Assembly: GCA_002224055.1 (NCBI GenBank)
Contig: AZLU01000012.1
Span: forward strand, 1-64,000
From: Pezizomycotina sp. ARF18
Lineage: Eukaryota > Ascomycota
Length of the DNA: 64,000 bases
Direction of reading: 5' to 3'
The notes under the pieces are model-generated. The model searched no databases. It was not told where the DNA came from and saw only the letters and a list, made by a program, of their open reading frames with translations. A program made the position numbers and the translations under genes. Within the stretch, counting starts at the first letter, position 1. Every line of letters begins with the position of its first letter. Positions 37,015 through 49,729 of this stretch are shown piece by piece.

Positions 37015-38518
37015 CCGTCTATGCAGCCGTGGAAGATGTCGCGCCGTCGATGTCTCCGCTGCACATGACGCCCCGAACATGCTCCTGCCGAACTTCGAGG
37101 TCCCCGCGTTCAAGCTGCCCGCTTTAACACTGTCGAAATATTTCCCTCCGCCCGCAATTCGATGGTACCTCATCACCCGCCTTCGCGACGCAGTTTGCAA
37201 AATGGGACCCGACGATGCTCGTGGTCGGTACTTACCCGCAGGGTCCCGGGCAATCCATAACCCGACCGCGGCTGCGGGTGAAGGGCCCGCAAAACTCATG
37301 TTGTTCCGAATTATGGATCAAGAAAAGGACGTTTTGGTGACATTTTCCCGCCGGACCCGCCTAACAAGAAGCTCGTTCCGGATCTCAAGATGATGCACTC
37401 TATCGACACTAAAGCGGCAGTCGTAAGCTCGTATGGTCGCCGCACGATCCGGAATATTCCTCGCCAGCCTTGCGAACGGTGAAATCATCATCGTGAACGT
37501 CCGCATGGGGAGGAAACCAAAATGAATATCGCTAGTACGCATACATTACGTCTGTCCACGGGCAGATTGCCACGTGTATCGCATTCTCACCAAAAGACGA
37601 AGGAACATCGCAATGACTTTCACCGATGGTACCGTTGTAATTGCTTCGCTGCCAGACGACGACGAGGAGGACAACGGCATGGAAGAGCTTCAGGTATTTA
37701 AACCGCACAGCGACAAGCCCATGCTATCGGCGTGTACTCCGCCGACGGAAGAAGTTGTACGTCTCTGACGCCGGGGCGTGATTTCGAGCTGGTACGTCAG
37801 GAGGAAGAACGGCCTCCAATTAGAATGGGTCGAGAGCGAGCACCACGACGATTCCGACGGAGTCACCTCGGTCGTCGCGTTCCCGCCCATGACTCTGCGA
37901 ATTACAAGCAAGCACGCAGGCTTCTGCTTACGGGCAGCCTCGACGGAAGATGCGTCTGGATTTAGGAGACGACCAACATCCACCGCCGCTGAAGCAGGGC
38001 TGGATATGTTCTACATAACGGATGACAAGCGGACGGTGGCATCTGAAGCTCGATCTGCTACCGCCGCTACCCGCGAGAAGGAGCTTGAGAAGATGGACGT
38101 CGGCGTATTCTCAAAATACGAGTCGCCAACGTCGAGTGCGATTACAAGGAAGTAGGGATCGTAGTGTCCGGCTTGGAGGGCGGAACAAGGATCATGGTTC
38201 AAAGACCGAATTCTCGAAGTACATCTGCCCGAACTAGATGAGGAAGGAAAGCCTATCTTTAAGGAGGAGGAGAAGTCAAGGACCGGTGACGGCGTCGAGA
38301 AGGATTGGTATGGCAGAGAGAAGCCCATGGAGTGGTACAACGTCGTCGAATTCGCGGAGAACAACGGCAAACAAAACTTCGCGTGCAGTGCGACCGCGTT
38401 CGTCGATTGGGATTCGATCTTCAGGAGAAGGAAGCAGAACAAGAGGAGAGGATGGAGAATCGTTACCACGAGCTTTGAAGATAGAAAGCTAGCTATTTTC
38501 CACATCTACGTTGACTAA
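37015..38518 (+). CDS. DPH7: DPH7/RRT2-like WD40 diphthine methylesterase, frame-disrupted
   Basis: A WD40 protein whose blocks match Dph7, which removes the methyl group from diphthine on eEF2 during diphthamide synthesis in the cytosol. In order: FAKWDPTMLVVGTYPQGPG (family form: FCGTYQL), DLKMMHSIDTKAAVV, SPHDPEY, LASLANGEIIIVNV, GQIATCIAFSPKDEGTS, IAMTFTDGTVVIASLPDDDE, WYVRRKNGLQLEWVESEHHD, DGVTSVVAFPP, LLTGSLDGR, WHLKLDLLPPLPAR, RRILKIRVANVECDYKEVGI and VVSGLEGGTRIMV. The end reads KPMEWYNVVEFAENNGKQNF, then WRIVTTSFEDRKLAIFHIYV before the stop. WHLKLDLLPPLPAR and the closing TTSFEDR are the most diagnostic. There are about eight frame changes and no clear intron. The start is uncertain within about 60 bases. 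Another WD40 protein remains possible. Confidence 0.7.
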
Positions 38519-39900
38519 GTTCATCATTCTTTTAATTCAGTTCGTTTGTTTTGCGTCGTCGTTTACATCGTAAAACGCTCTTCGTTAACAGTTTTGTACG
38601 AGTAGCCATGTTTTCTTCTTCATATTTCGTATTACATCATGAGATACTAAATCATGACTTCATCTTCTTTGATTCCCTTGATATTTCCCTAACGTCCTTC
38701 AACTCAGTCTTTTACTTACACCGTGTCTATAATTCCGACGTTTGGTCTATCGCATGTATTCTTAAATTCCTGTTTTTGCGTTTGAGCTTGTGAATATTAC
38801 AAAACGGGTACAAGATGTACTTATTTGACCGAGAGCTAGTCTAGCAGCTTTAATGAAAATCTTCTACAACTAACCAAAGAGAGAACGAGGTCTCAAAAGC
38901 TCTGAGAGCTCTTCCAAGCATAGATTCAACGTGACAAATCTCACTGAATTAGTATGTCAATGGAAATGTGGCTAGTTTCGTTCTGAAAGTCTGAAGTCTG
39001 GATTCGCAATTTTTTTTAATGATCAACTAGAATTACAGCCTCCTAGCACTTGCACTGAAGTCTAGTAGCCCGATGACTATCTATATTCTTAGGAAGTTAA
39101 AAGCAGCATATAATTCATGTCTCCGGACGCCAGCTATGCCAGCTAAAAGATCACTAGAACTACGACTGTTAATCGAACCCTTTCTTACATGCCACAGGAA
39201 CTAAATTTGGTTCTATATTCATAGAGTTGCATATAGCATGAGACCTTAGCTACGAAAACATGAAAGATCCTACTCGCTATATAACAGGTTGTGCTGTTCC
39301 AGCATTTGCGATCTGTATTGTCTGTTAGATTGAAGAGAACTGGCAGACGCCACATTGTTACCCATATATACATAAACTTTGCAAACCCAGATATCGCGAC
39401 GTTGTTATATGCAACCTACTTTTAGGTTTTATATGCCGCAGCTAGATCTCACGCTTGATTCGATAGTTGATTTCAAGTCTAAAAAGTTTATATGAAATTG
39501 AATCTTACCTTTCTATTAAGCCTAGGTAATTGCATGTAGCACTTCTAGAATTCTTCGCAAGCTTGAATATCTATATCATTTACAACACGAATCTTAAGGT
39601 GCTATGCGCCCCTAGCTCACGCACTTAATTAAAAGTTTATATAACATTGCAGATTGGTTGTCCGGCAAGACTGTTGATGTATGTAGTACCTTAGAACTCA
39701 AATCAGTCTTTGGGGAGCGACATCAAAGTTGCATAGAGTTTAAGGCTCGCGTGATGGTCCGCGCCGGCCCGATGAACTCAAAAAGCCCTGATTCCAGCCA
39801 TGAACCACACATTTTCTTTAATTTAACCTTTTTGCATCGTTAAGTTCCTTTGATATCCATCAACGCATTGATCTGGCCGGTTGGACGCCGAATCAGAGAT
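38519..39900. other. Intergenic
   Basis: About 1.4 kb, AT-rich, no supported feature. Confidence 0.5.
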
Positions 39901-39912
39901 GAAAGGCGACAG

Positions 39913-39922
39913 TATAAAAAAG
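39913..39922 (+). promoter_or_regulatory. TATA box of the GPI-type protein gene
   Basis: TATAAAAAAG lies 160 bases before the start codon at 40073 and is followed by a CT-rich leader and an A-rich stretch directly before ATG. Confidence 0.5.
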
Positions 39923-40072
39923 GGCGATACCCTCCGAGAAGAATTTATGACGCCTTCTTTTTTTCATCTCACACCAGCGTAGAAAACTTCGTTAAAAAAT
40001 CGTCTTCTGACTTCTAAGCAAATCTTCATTAAGCTTAGCATCTTCTTCTAATAATCTTAAAAGAAAATCAAA

Positions 40073-41042
40073 ATGTCTTCTTTTAAAAACATCGCCCTCG
40101 CAGTTGCCATTGCTACCCTCGCCCAGTCTGCTGCCGGAGATGCTTGTCTGGTACGGTACTGCGTACAGCCCTGTCTGGAGGCGTCCTCGAGTGCCTCGCC
40201 AACGAGCTTGATAGCGTCGGCGACACTTTCAACGACGAAGGGCAGGACTGCTCTATCCTGATCAGCTCCTTGGCACAGAACTTCGACAAGTTCAACGCCG
40301 CGCTTGCTGCTGGAGCCGCTAGCAATGGGGCCCTCAAGGCCTTCCAGAATGCCCTCTGCGTCAACACCGGCACCGGTACGCAGGTGGACAAGTGGGGAAG
40401 CGATTGCACACAGTTCCTTGACGGCACCGTCCCCGCTGCAGACTTTGGTGATCCTTACAAGACCTACCTCAGTCAGCTTCAGCAGAAGCTTCAGCAGATC
40501 GGCGGAGACTTCGGGTCGACGTGCGCGAGTTTGGCTACTACCCTCGGAGGTGTAAGTTCATATTGTCATTCTTATCTCTCTATGCTCCCTTTTACCATTT
40601 CCCTCTCAACGTTCACAATTGGTAATGATATAATATTCACGTTGCTACTTTATAGCCGGACCTGAACCCGCCCGCGGACGGCAGCACGCCGGCTAAGTCT
40701 ACGTCGACTACTGCTCTGGCTGCTGCTACCACCACCACTACCACCCAGCGGCTGTGGCTCCTACTACTACGACTACCCCCGCGAATGGCGGTTCGGGTGC
40801 CACCAGAACTACCACCAACGCCAACACTACTATGACCACTACCGTCACGGGCACTGGCGCCGGCACCACCGCTCCGACCCCGGAGAGCGGTGCCGTCAGC
40901 AGGGGTCTCGAACCAGGTAAGAAAATATATTCCACCCCTAACGTAGACTTCTTACGCGATGCTGATGATAGCTTTGCGGTTGAAATAGAACTGCCTCATT
41001 GCCCTCGCCGGCGCCATGGCCGTCGCCGTTATGATCTTGTAA
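40073..41042 (+). CDS. Predicted GPI-anchored cell-surface protein
   Basis: The start at 40073 gives a signal peptide (MSSFKNIALAVAIATLAQSA, then AGDAC). After one frame change the extracellular domain reads LSGGVLECLANELDSVGDTF, DEGQDCSILISSLAQNFDKF, ALKAFQNALCVNTGTGTQVD, KWGSDCTQFLDG and LQQKLQQIGGDFGSTCASLA. It has about five Cys that could form disulfides. Intron 1 (40552-40655, GTAAGT...TAG) leads into a Thr-rich stalk (TTTTTPANGGSGATRTTTNA), typical of O-glycosylated wall proteins. Intron 2 (40917-40988) precedes NCLIALAGAMAVAVMIL, a short hydrophobic end as needed for GPI attachment; this frame requires one base change. Likely plasma-membrane or wall-bound. I do not recognise the Cys domain; it is not the eight-Cys CFEM pattern. 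Confidence 0.65.
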
Positions 41043-41690
41043 AGCGTTACCGCTTAGATAAGATTCAAGGACGTTTGACACCTTTTACGGAAATTCAGGA
41101 TCGCTGTTTCCAAGCACCAACTCCTAAAAATAGACAATAGTTGTAGTGTTAGAAAGGGTGACCTAGTAGAAGACAGTCTTAAGAGTCTAGAAATCAAAGT
41201 AATAAAGGTTAAATTGATTATAATCTGATATATGCCATCCCTGATGATAGATGTCTGTGATGCTTTACGTGATGTATTATTTCCTGTTTCGATTTTAGTG
41301 GTTTTCAACAAAAATAACTGCCGAAGAATAATAAGCGCTCACCTAATTTTCCTGTCTATATATGTATTTCCCCTTTCTTATCGTCACTCCTTTGATCCTT
41401 AATGATCTCAAATATCTAGCCTCAGATCTCTTCCTTCCTTTCGTCATGAGCATCGCGTCTTCAGGCTTCTACTTAGAGAAATCTGGGCTCAGATTTCTTG
41501 ATGAGATCACAATCTGGGTGGTGGATATGATCAGGATCTAGCGATCCGCTACCATTCTTCCACGCGAAAAAAAGCTAGAGCGAAGGTCGCTTAGAAGCCC
41601 TTACGGCGGAGGTCATCACCAGTCTCAAAGTAAATTCTCGGCTCTTTATCTTTCCCGCGAGAAGCATCTCAAGGGCTCTCAGCCGTCACA
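41043..41690. other. Intergenic
   Basis: No feature seen. A short open frame from 41438 (MSIASSGFYLEKSG) has no support. Confidence 0.4.
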
Positions 41691-41928
41691 ATGCCCCTTC
41701 TTTCGGGCGGTCGTTGTTTTCGGGCTTCGGACGGGAAATCCGTCGATGGAATTTGCCGTTTGTCTTGAAGATATACCCGAAGATTCGTCCTATACGATCA
41801 CGGCAACATCCGTCTTGCGAATTAATATCTTTGATCTGGAACCGGATAAAAGGACGAAACGGGTTCTCGGTCTCTTCAAGCAGCCGATGCGGAGGTGGGA
41901 TGATACAAGGTTAGAAAAACGGCGTTAA
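41691..41928 (+). CDS. Uncertain short coding remnant
   Basis: Overlapping frames read FSGFGREIRR and then MEFAVCLEDIPEDSSYTITA, TSVLRINIFDLEPDKRTKRV and LGLFKQPMRRWDDTR before a stop at 41928. The second frame looks protein-like and has alternating hydrophobic residues, but it is only 60 residues long. No flanking exon or start context is convincing. It may be a fragment of a gene or chance. Confidence 0.25.
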
Positions 41929-44330
41929 TTCCAATCCAACGCGATATAAGCTGATTTTTTTACGCTAGGTTCAACATAGTCGTGGCTTCCCTTGATAGTC
42001 CCGAATCAGGGTTCGGAGGGATTTGTCATAGAGCAGATTCATGAGCGCCCGCAGGCGTATCCCTTCACCAGTTACGCAGCCAAGTTTCATGCTTTTAATT
42101 TGCGCTCGTAGAGAGAATTCAACTCAAATTAGACTATTTTCAAGCGACTCTAAAGGGAAAATCTACATCTTGACAGGTTCGTGATTCCAGCACGAAGATA
42201 AAATATACCACACCTTCGGACCGGATATATCGCAATTTTTTTTTGTTCCATTTGCGATCCTATATATTCAAGGCGAGGCTATAATAAAAAGGGGAACGCT
42301 GAGAGTGGATCTACTGACACGTTTCTGTCAGTGTTTTACAACGAAAGTTGTGCGCTTTGCTGAAGTCGATCTCAGATCGAGCGATGTCGCATCTGGTCAT
42401 CACCCCGTGACGCCAACCTAGTTCAGGATAAAGTCCGGAAGTCCCGAAGCTTATACGATGTTTCCATGCATGTTAGAACTTGGTGGACTTTTTAAGACGC
42501 GATTGAAAAAACAATTCTCAATGGTTCCATAAGTTTAGGCTCCACGCCTGAACGCCAGCCATTTGCCCCTTCAACACGACCAAAGTGATAAGTTTTTTTA
42601 GTTCGCCAAACCAATCCCGAGATCACCATACTCCTTGCTATAGTGTAGCGATAGCAATAGCAGCAAACTATGCGCCAACCGACGCCTGTTTTGTTTATAA
42701 TGAGCGGTTGATCGCATCCACCTGTCTGATATCACGAGAATCAAAACCCGCCTCAGAAGCTTACTATCGGCCTTGAATAGGAAATATCTCCACGCGCGTA
42801 GCAACAGATAAAGTGGGCACTCTTAGTCTCTCGGCCTCTCGACCGGGGGGAACGGAATGGAAACCGAAATTTAAAAAAGACTAGAGCTGGTTGGTGGTAA
42901 ATCCACATCGCTCCCAACAGGATCAATCAAAGACCTTGGCGACAAAATCTACAAAGTATATACACGTGAAATGGTAAGTTCCGAAGCGAATCGAAGAAAA
43001 GAAAAAACCTCTCTGCTTTTAAAAGATCCTCGTCTAAACAAAAGAAAATTCCCGGACATACATCTGTTAGATCTTGTTGTTTACCAAGTACGATCGATGA
43101 AAACGACCTGTGGAACGCCACCAACAACCAAAAAAATATGAACTGACAGTCGATGATCAATCAACACTTGACTCGTGATAAAAGTCTGACGATGTGAACT
43201 TCCCAAGATAGCCATCCCTGACATCCTTGCTAGATTTACACGCCGTAGTCAGTCGGCGCTCAATTTCGGCGTCGGGAACTTCGAACCGGCAGCCTGCTTC
43301 GGCAGGATCATCACATTTTAGGGCAAAAACGCGCGAAGAAAACCCCATCCTATACTTTTTTTTCTTACGATGCAACCTGCAGGTTTTGTGCAAGTATGGC
43401 GCGCTCTTTTATTTATTTATTTATTTATTATTATTATTTTGAGACTAAACAGTTTTTAGATCCCTTCCCCTCCCACCACCCCACCATGCCCCTCCTCCTT
43501 CCATTTGTTTCTATTGAAACCACGAAAGACTGGATGCCTCGCACTGGGGCTGTGTTTAGATACCCCCTAGCGTCTTTGAAAGATTTCGTCTCCTGTTTTT
43601 CGATAACAGTCGCCATTCCTTACATGTCGTGGTCGACCAGGGAAGACTCACCTGCATGGGGTCGACAGCCGCTTATATTGCGCACACTGGGTAAACCAAT
43701 TTTGCCGAAGTGGAGGAGAAACAAGATGGAAGAAAGGAACGACATGCAGGCGGGGCTTTTTCATTTCTACTAATCACTACTCGCGTTCAGTGAAACATGT
43801 TTCTCAAATTGCACTTCTTGAGCGGGCCCGCTCAACTTCATTCGCTTTGCCTTCACTTTGTAAACATTCAAGGAGAAACAGAGTCGGATTTACTTTCTCC
43901 TATGGGACTTTTTTCTTAGCTTTCTCTCTAACTGCCTTTTTTTTTTTTTTTTTTTTTCGTTCTCGAAAATAAGCTAGGAGCTTTGGACCTTAATGCACGA
44001 CATCTACGGCTGGGAAGACCAGTATCGCTGCGATATATATAGTGTAGCTTCAATCTCGGAATTTCGCCATTCTGTCAAAAACCAAGGCATTTTCCGAACT
44101 CTCCTTTTGTTGGATTCTGCAAGGGCAATGATAACGTCTCGCATCAGGCAATATGTGTATGGAAGCAGTACTTGCTCAGACGGTATGTTTGATATCCCTT
44201 TGTCCATTGTTCTATTTATTTATCTGTTTTTTAGTAGAAGGTTATTAGGGGATTATGTTGTCCTCTACCCGCTGACGAAGCTTGTTCTTTGTTTAAACTT
44301 TACATAGTGCGGTCATTTGACATAGACTTG
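41929..44330. other. Intergenic, 2.4 kb
   Basis: No supported gene. The frames at 42585-42776 and 43396-43773 lack motifs. There is an ATTT repeat at 43408-43440 and a T-run at 43938-43958. Confidence 0.5.
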
Positions 44331-44540
44331 ATGGGTCATACACATACGGAATGGACAATGTGCAAATGCTTCAGGGTTCAGTCGGTCGTAGCCAAAGACG
44401 GCAAATGCTACCTCTGCTCCCGCGGCCGCGGAGCTCCGCGCGCACCCCAAGCGACAACAAAGGGATGCTTCCCTGACAGGGACCAGAGGACCTTGACGAA
44501 GGAGGAGCTTTCGGCCTTCATGCAGAACCTAGGGTTCTAA
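44331..44540 (+). CDS. Small Cys-containing hypothetical protein (last exon)
   Basis: An open frame of 69 residues starts MGHTHTEWTMCKCFRVQSVV, contains KCYLC, then a Pro/Ala/Arg linker, and ends RTLTKEELSAFMQNLGF. The Cys pairs CKC and CYLC could bind zinc. The stop is followed by an A-rich tract. A candidate upstream exon ends at GTATGT near 44183, with an acceptor TAG near 44308. No family recognised; a small fungal protein is plausible. Confidence 0.4.
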   Translation: MGHTHTEWTMCKCFRVQSVVAKDGKCYLCSRGRGAPRAPQATTKGCFPDRDQRTLTKEELSAFMQNLGF

Positions 44541-45990
44541 TAGGAAACAAAAAAAAAAACAAAAACCATCCTATCGGAGAACAGTAAGGGTGGTGGATGC
44601 GCTTTCCTTTCAAACGGGCCACTCTTGCAGATTTCGAAGCGAACGGTTAGCACGCCTGCTTTGCGGTTGACTCTTTGTCCTCTTTTTTCCCTCCTTGGTG
44701 CATGAGGCTTGCTTATCGTGGATGCGGGAAAAATATTATACGTTTTTTTCTTTTATCACGACTATTGGGCGAATATGGCACATCCACACCTCCGACCATC
44801 ACCGGTCTCCGATACCGCAGGATTCTACGATGGTCTGCATGCGCATTTTGACATGAGGGATTTGGTTTAGAGCAAATCTTGGAAAGGTCCAGAAAATATC
44901 TTCCCAGCTTTTTTTTTTTATACAGGGAATGAAACAAACGAAAAGCACCAATCCGTGGTTTTGGGTAAAACTGCCAAAATGGAAAAAAAACGTAATTGGA
45001 TGGCGAATCCTTCGTTCCGCCCCCAAATATCACTCAAATCTCAATGCACAAAAAACGAATCATATCATGTCTTGCATCCACAAATATAAGACAACTTGAC
45101 AAAGATAAAAAAAAACTTGATTTCATGAAACCCCTTTTGTTCGAGAGAAAGCAATGGGGCTGGTTTCTCTTACTAGGTGCTACTTAAGTAATCTGAAAGA
45201 AATCTTGTTTTAACGGACACGTGATATCGAGTGGCGCGACTGTTACACAGCAGTAACAGCACGATGCTGGCGATTTAAGGTTCACGAGCTAAGAACTACC
45301 ACCGCCACTATCGGATCTTAAGTACCCCTTCAGAATGTGGCGAATGTTGAAGTTCAACGTAATCGACGTGATAGTTAGTAGTTGTATGCGTTTGTGTTTG
45401 CTGAGCCCTCAGAGTTGGACTCAAATTCTCAATGTTCACCGCCGTTTGGCAATAGCTTAGCTTGAGGTCAATAAGGGCCTGTGGATGATATATGAAGCTA
45501 AAGCATTGATTTAGCAAAAGAAAGCCAAAGCTCAGACGCGCTTTGCCGTGTTGTCATCCAAACTTAAGTGGCTTGTTCAGATAAAGATGCCAACGACTAT
45601 TATGCTTAATCCCGCGATGCATGTTTTTCTCTTTTCACTTTTTTTTTTGCTTTCCTTTGTTTAAATGTTCCCCTATCGCATATTGGTTTCCGGAGCTCCA
45701 AGAACGCAACGGTTTGTTCTTATTTTGCTGTGAAATGACATAGCCCCGTTTTGACTTTTGTGTAGTAGTTGAGCATTTGCAATCAGATATATAACTCCGA
45801 GTGGGCTTGAAGAACACTTCCACTGACGCTCTACGGTTCTCTTCTTTTTAACTTGATCTTCTATGGAGTCAATAGCAATAGCAAAAGTCTCAATCCTAAA
45901 AGTTTACTTAGATACACGAAGTTTCAGAGAAATCTCACACATCTTATAGTTTACTGGTTCCACTTTCAACCATATCACGAAGTACGCAAT
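44541..45990. other. Intergenic
   Basis: No supported feature. A tRNA-like scrap near 44630-44665 was examined and rejected. A second AT-rich block precedes the next gene. Confidence 0.5.
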
Positions 45991-47243
45991 ATGCCACCAA
46001 AAGCCTCTTCTGGGATGAAGAAACTCGTTCAGATTGAATTACCATCTCCCCCTGAAGTCGCTGAAATTCGCCTCGGAGCTGGCGTCGAAGATGGAGAGAC
46101 CATCGAAACGCCGGGCGAGAAAGTTGTGGAAAATGGACAGGAATCTGAAGCTTCGGCCGATAATAGCGACGAAGACGACGATGACGCGATTGCAGATGAG
46201 GAAGAAAAGGGGAAGAGGATACTGAGGGTAAAGCCTTTAATTTTGGGTTGAATGATGTAAGTTCTATAGAAGCAATATAACAATACGCTGAATTCCCCAT
46301 CTAAGGCCTACTTATATACGTATACTAATGGCCTTTATTGTTTTCGCGCGGTTAATGATAGGGTAGGCTACCGGAGCCTGTTCAGCTTCTGATCCAACGC
46401 GCGACGGAAGAGACCGGGTGGAAAGGCCGCGTCAGGGAAGACTGGGAGGCTTACAACGCCACAATGGATATTATCTTCAAGGGACTGAACGTTCCAACCA
46501 CCAATATCAACATGAGCGACTATACATCTAAAGTAAATAATGTAGCTCGATGGCTTAAAGCTATCAAGGTAAGTTAATCAACCCTTAAGAAAGACACGAA
46601 ATGATTCCGGTGCTTTTCGTGGCTCACAGGAAACAATGGTACGACGATTTCACAGAACTTTGCGTACAAAATTCACAATAAGAAGCAGCCAGGCAGCTCT
46701 TCGAAGAGGAAAAGTATGGCGATCGAAGATATGGAAGAAGGATCCATTAGCAGCAGTCTTGTACTGCTACAGGCCAACGTCCCCATCAGCGGTAGGACGC
46801 GTAACGGTAAGCGCGCGCGCATCACCTACAATAGCGCCTCAGAGGAGGTTGGTGACGACACTCAGGATAGCAACGGGTCTCGCAATGAGGAAAACCACAA
46901 TGATAAACTCGATTGTGGTGACGACGCACCTTGGCCCTACAAGCTGCGCCTCAAGGAGATGCAGCACAACGCGAACCAACTACAATCGGAGACGGAGACC
47001 AGAGCGTCTTGGGGAGATTCGACATGCAGCGACCTTCCAGGAAGAGGCGCTGAAGCGCATTGCGGAGATGGCGAAGCAAACCCAGGAAAGTTTTATAAAG
47101 TTCGTGGAGCAGGCGCCGGACACGCTCACTGCACTTTCTGCAAATAGCGAGTGAGGTCGGCGCTTGAGAATTTCGTGATGACGCCGAAGGAGTTCCATGC
47201 TTTTGCTGATAAGTGTGCGGAAAGGCTGATGACGAGGTGCTAA
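45991..47243 (+). CDS. Hypothetical protein, acidic N-terminus, three exons
   Basis: Not recognised. The start at 45991 gives MPPKASSGMKKLVQIELPSP, then an acidic region with DEDDDDAIADEEE. Intron 1 (46257-46361, donor GTAAGT, TACTAAT branch) leads to LPEPVQLLIQRATEETGWKG, RVREDWEAYNATMDIIFKGL and MSDYTSKVNNVARWLKAIK. Intron 2 (46569-46629) leads to FAYKIHNKKQPGSSSKRK, a basic stretch SGRTRNGKRARITYN that could be a nuclear signal, then a charged helix with RLKEMQHNANQL. In the following frame come ALKRIAEMAKQTQESFIKFV, EQAPDTLTALSANSE and ALENFVMTPKEFHAFADKC, ending at 47243. Acidic and basic patches with a predicted coiled-coil end suggest a nuclear regulatory protein, but that is inference. 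Three to four frame changes occur. Confidence 0.55.
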
Positions 47244-49011
47244 ATGGTCTTTTATATGGAAAATGGGCTTGATACTGATTTCGTCTCCTTTCTTCCTTTC
47301 TTGCTTCTTCTTTTGTTGCTTTTCCTTTCATTCTTTTTCTATTTGGGGGACCTGTTAGATCTTCTTGAATATGCGTCATTGTATTTATATGCCTTATGAC
47401 CATTTTATTTTCCAGGGAGGTGGAGACGAATTGTCTGGCTCCATAGCTGCGCTTCCTTGTAATCCCTCCATCATTTTCACTTTCGTGAAGTTCCACGACC
47501 AGCATTATTACTATATTTCGAAATAGTCTTTCTCATCCTTCATGTTATGCTTCAAACATCTAGGCTCGTGTACTTTTTTTAATGCTATTCATCTTCCTAT
47601 TCTTGTTCCTTAACCCAAATGCGTCAGGGGTTGAGTTCCTGCGGTCGGTATAGATAGGGAGAAAGCGATTCCTCAATATCGAAATATATGTGGATCATGG
47701 CATGTGGCATGAGGACGAGTGTATCGGTAAATTAGCGTTCTCGGGTTCAGTTTCCAGTTTTTCCTCAAGTGTGGATATTTCTATTCATATCCATGCCGTC
47801 GACCAGTTTCGTAACCAGAACTTTTTTGACCAAAGTCGACGTCATCGATACAGTTCATTGTGTCCGTGGGTACTACTCCTCATATTATTAGTCCAGGCGT
47901 TGGCATCCTGTTCCGTTTCCTTGAAACCCTCCCCGTCGAGCGGCAATATACTTCGTTAGTCATCACAATACAACCTCGCTCTACTACGCGCGTCTTGAAA
48001 ACTTTGTGCGTTGTATTCTGTCCGGATTATGTGTTATCGTCTTTCATTTGCAATCGCAATTCAAGAGAGGTAATAACGAGTGATGGTTTCGGTACATCGG
48101 ATTGTCCACGTTCAATCTGTTATCCTTCAATGTCGCTCCCGTAAACTCATACTTTTTCTTTAGAATCGCTGTCGTCCACTCAATCTCTGTAGTCGTATAA
48201 TTTCGAAGTTGCATCGCACCAAGCCAACCATGAGAGTTAGTGTAAGCATCCCTGCGAATTCGCTTCGCTGTCCCTTAACCTCGTATACCCCTGCCTGGCG
48301 TAAACGACTCCATCCGATTCTTTACATTGCTCGCGCTGTACGTCCAGTCAAATACCCTCGGGTTCTCTTCGAAGGGATGAATCGTTAAAGCTTCTCTTTA
48401 TATTTAGAGATCCAATAAGTCCTCCATCAAATCTTCTTTCCCTCTCATAATTTCATGTCATTGTTGTATCGATCGGTTCGGTGTCATCGTGGTAGCTATA
48501 CTCATCCCATCCACCTCAATTCCATCACTTCGGTTGACGTTTTAACGTAATACCATTATCCTTAACGCGAAATCCATCATTTTCGATATCTCGTTCTCTC
48601 CGTTGTCTGTATTTCCGGTACGTAATGTACATGCGTGATTCGAGAAAACCGAATATGTCGATCAGTGGTATAGAATGTCCATAAGAAAGAGCATGAAAAG
48701 GAGTCAACATCGTAGTATGTTTATAAACACAACTTAATATAGGGAGGATATATCGCCAACCGTAATATCGCGAAATATGTTTCGTAAACCGGGCTAAGAA
48801 TTGTGGGTGGAGGGAAAGGGTCCTTATATATTCCTTAGAAAAGGGGTCAATAATACGACGTGCTAGCGCGTGACATCAGTCAACTGCCCTGACGGATGGT
48901 TTTTGTCCTGTCCTCCGCAGTACTTCGCGAAGCTAAGCCTGATCAAGTTCTATCTGTATAAGAGGGACGTGTGATGAAAGCGAAAGGATGTGCACACCGC
49001 TTTATTGGTAG
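47244..49011. other. Intergenic, with a faintly coding-like minus-strand stretch
   Basis: No gene annotated. On the minus strand between about 48710 and 47650 the six-frame reading gives protein-like pieces in changing frames, with no domain I can name. It could be the remnant of an old gene or mobile element. No terminal repeats were recognised. Confidence 0.35.
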
Positions 49012-49494
49012 GTGACGTTGTCATTTGCAGACTCGCGGAGAGAAGCCGATGAAAAGGGGGTTTCTTTCTTCCCCAGGATCTGGTTGGCGTCCCAAAGTTT
49101 GCAAAAGAAGCCTTTTATACCTCGAAACCACAAGAAAGAGGTTTATCCTTTAAGGGATAAGGCATCCGAGAAAATGGACGAAGACTTGATCATAGTCTTT
49201 CTGTTAAGTCTTCAAGAATCTCGTCAAGTTGGCCTTGGTGGAGACTCATTGGGAGATAAAACTTCGATTAGGTATATCCCAGAACGAATTCCGGAGTATA
49301 AAGAGACTATTGCATCTTTATATTTATCCTCAAGACTGGTGGACTCATTAATATCCGAAATATTTGTGTCCGTGGCCTGTGAAAATTCCGCGGCTAGCGG
49401 TATAGCCTTTGAAATTCTGGCTTCTACAGACAGTGTTCACATTAGGGTTCGCGTTTGGCTCTTGAAGTTGTTTATATTTGCTATTCTTTCATGA
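49012..49494 (+). CDS. Orphan open reading frame, 160 codons
   Basis: An uninterrupted frame reading KMDEDLIIVFLLSLQESRQV, IRYIPERIPEYKETIASLYL and ending with a hydrophobic VWLLKLFIFAIL. No family recognised, no intron, no TATA box. Its uninterrupted length in a region where real genes break often is the only support; chance is quite possible. Confidence 0.25.
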   Translation: MTLSFADSRREADEKGVSFFPRIWLASQSLQKKPFIPRNHKKEVYPLRDKASEKMDEDLIIVFLLSLQESRQVGLGGDSLGDKTSIRYIPERIPEYKETIASLYLSSRLVDSLISEIFVSVACENSAASGIAFEILASTDSVHIRVRVWLLKLFIFAILS

Positions 49495-49685
49495 TATATT
49501 ATCATGGATATCCTTCTGCTTTCATAGATCTAACCGCGCTTCACGACGGAACGGAACGAAATAACCCAGTACGCTACACTAGCTAATGTTATTGTAACAT
49601 CCTAGAGATATTTCTAAATGAGCGCCGATAATTTACGTAATGATTTCTAAAAGTATGGGCGTAAATGCACCAGACTCCTCTTTGA

Positions 49686-49729
<44 letters not shown>

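Noticed and set aside
44630-44665. tRNA-Ala-like sequence (GGTTAGCACGCCTGCTTTGC)
   Set aside because: No acceptor stem, and no B-box is found downstream within 150 bases, even allowing for a T-arm insert.
46951-47505. 184-codon minus-strand frame
   Set aside because: It overlaps the last exon of the plus-strand gene at 45991-47243 and has no motif.
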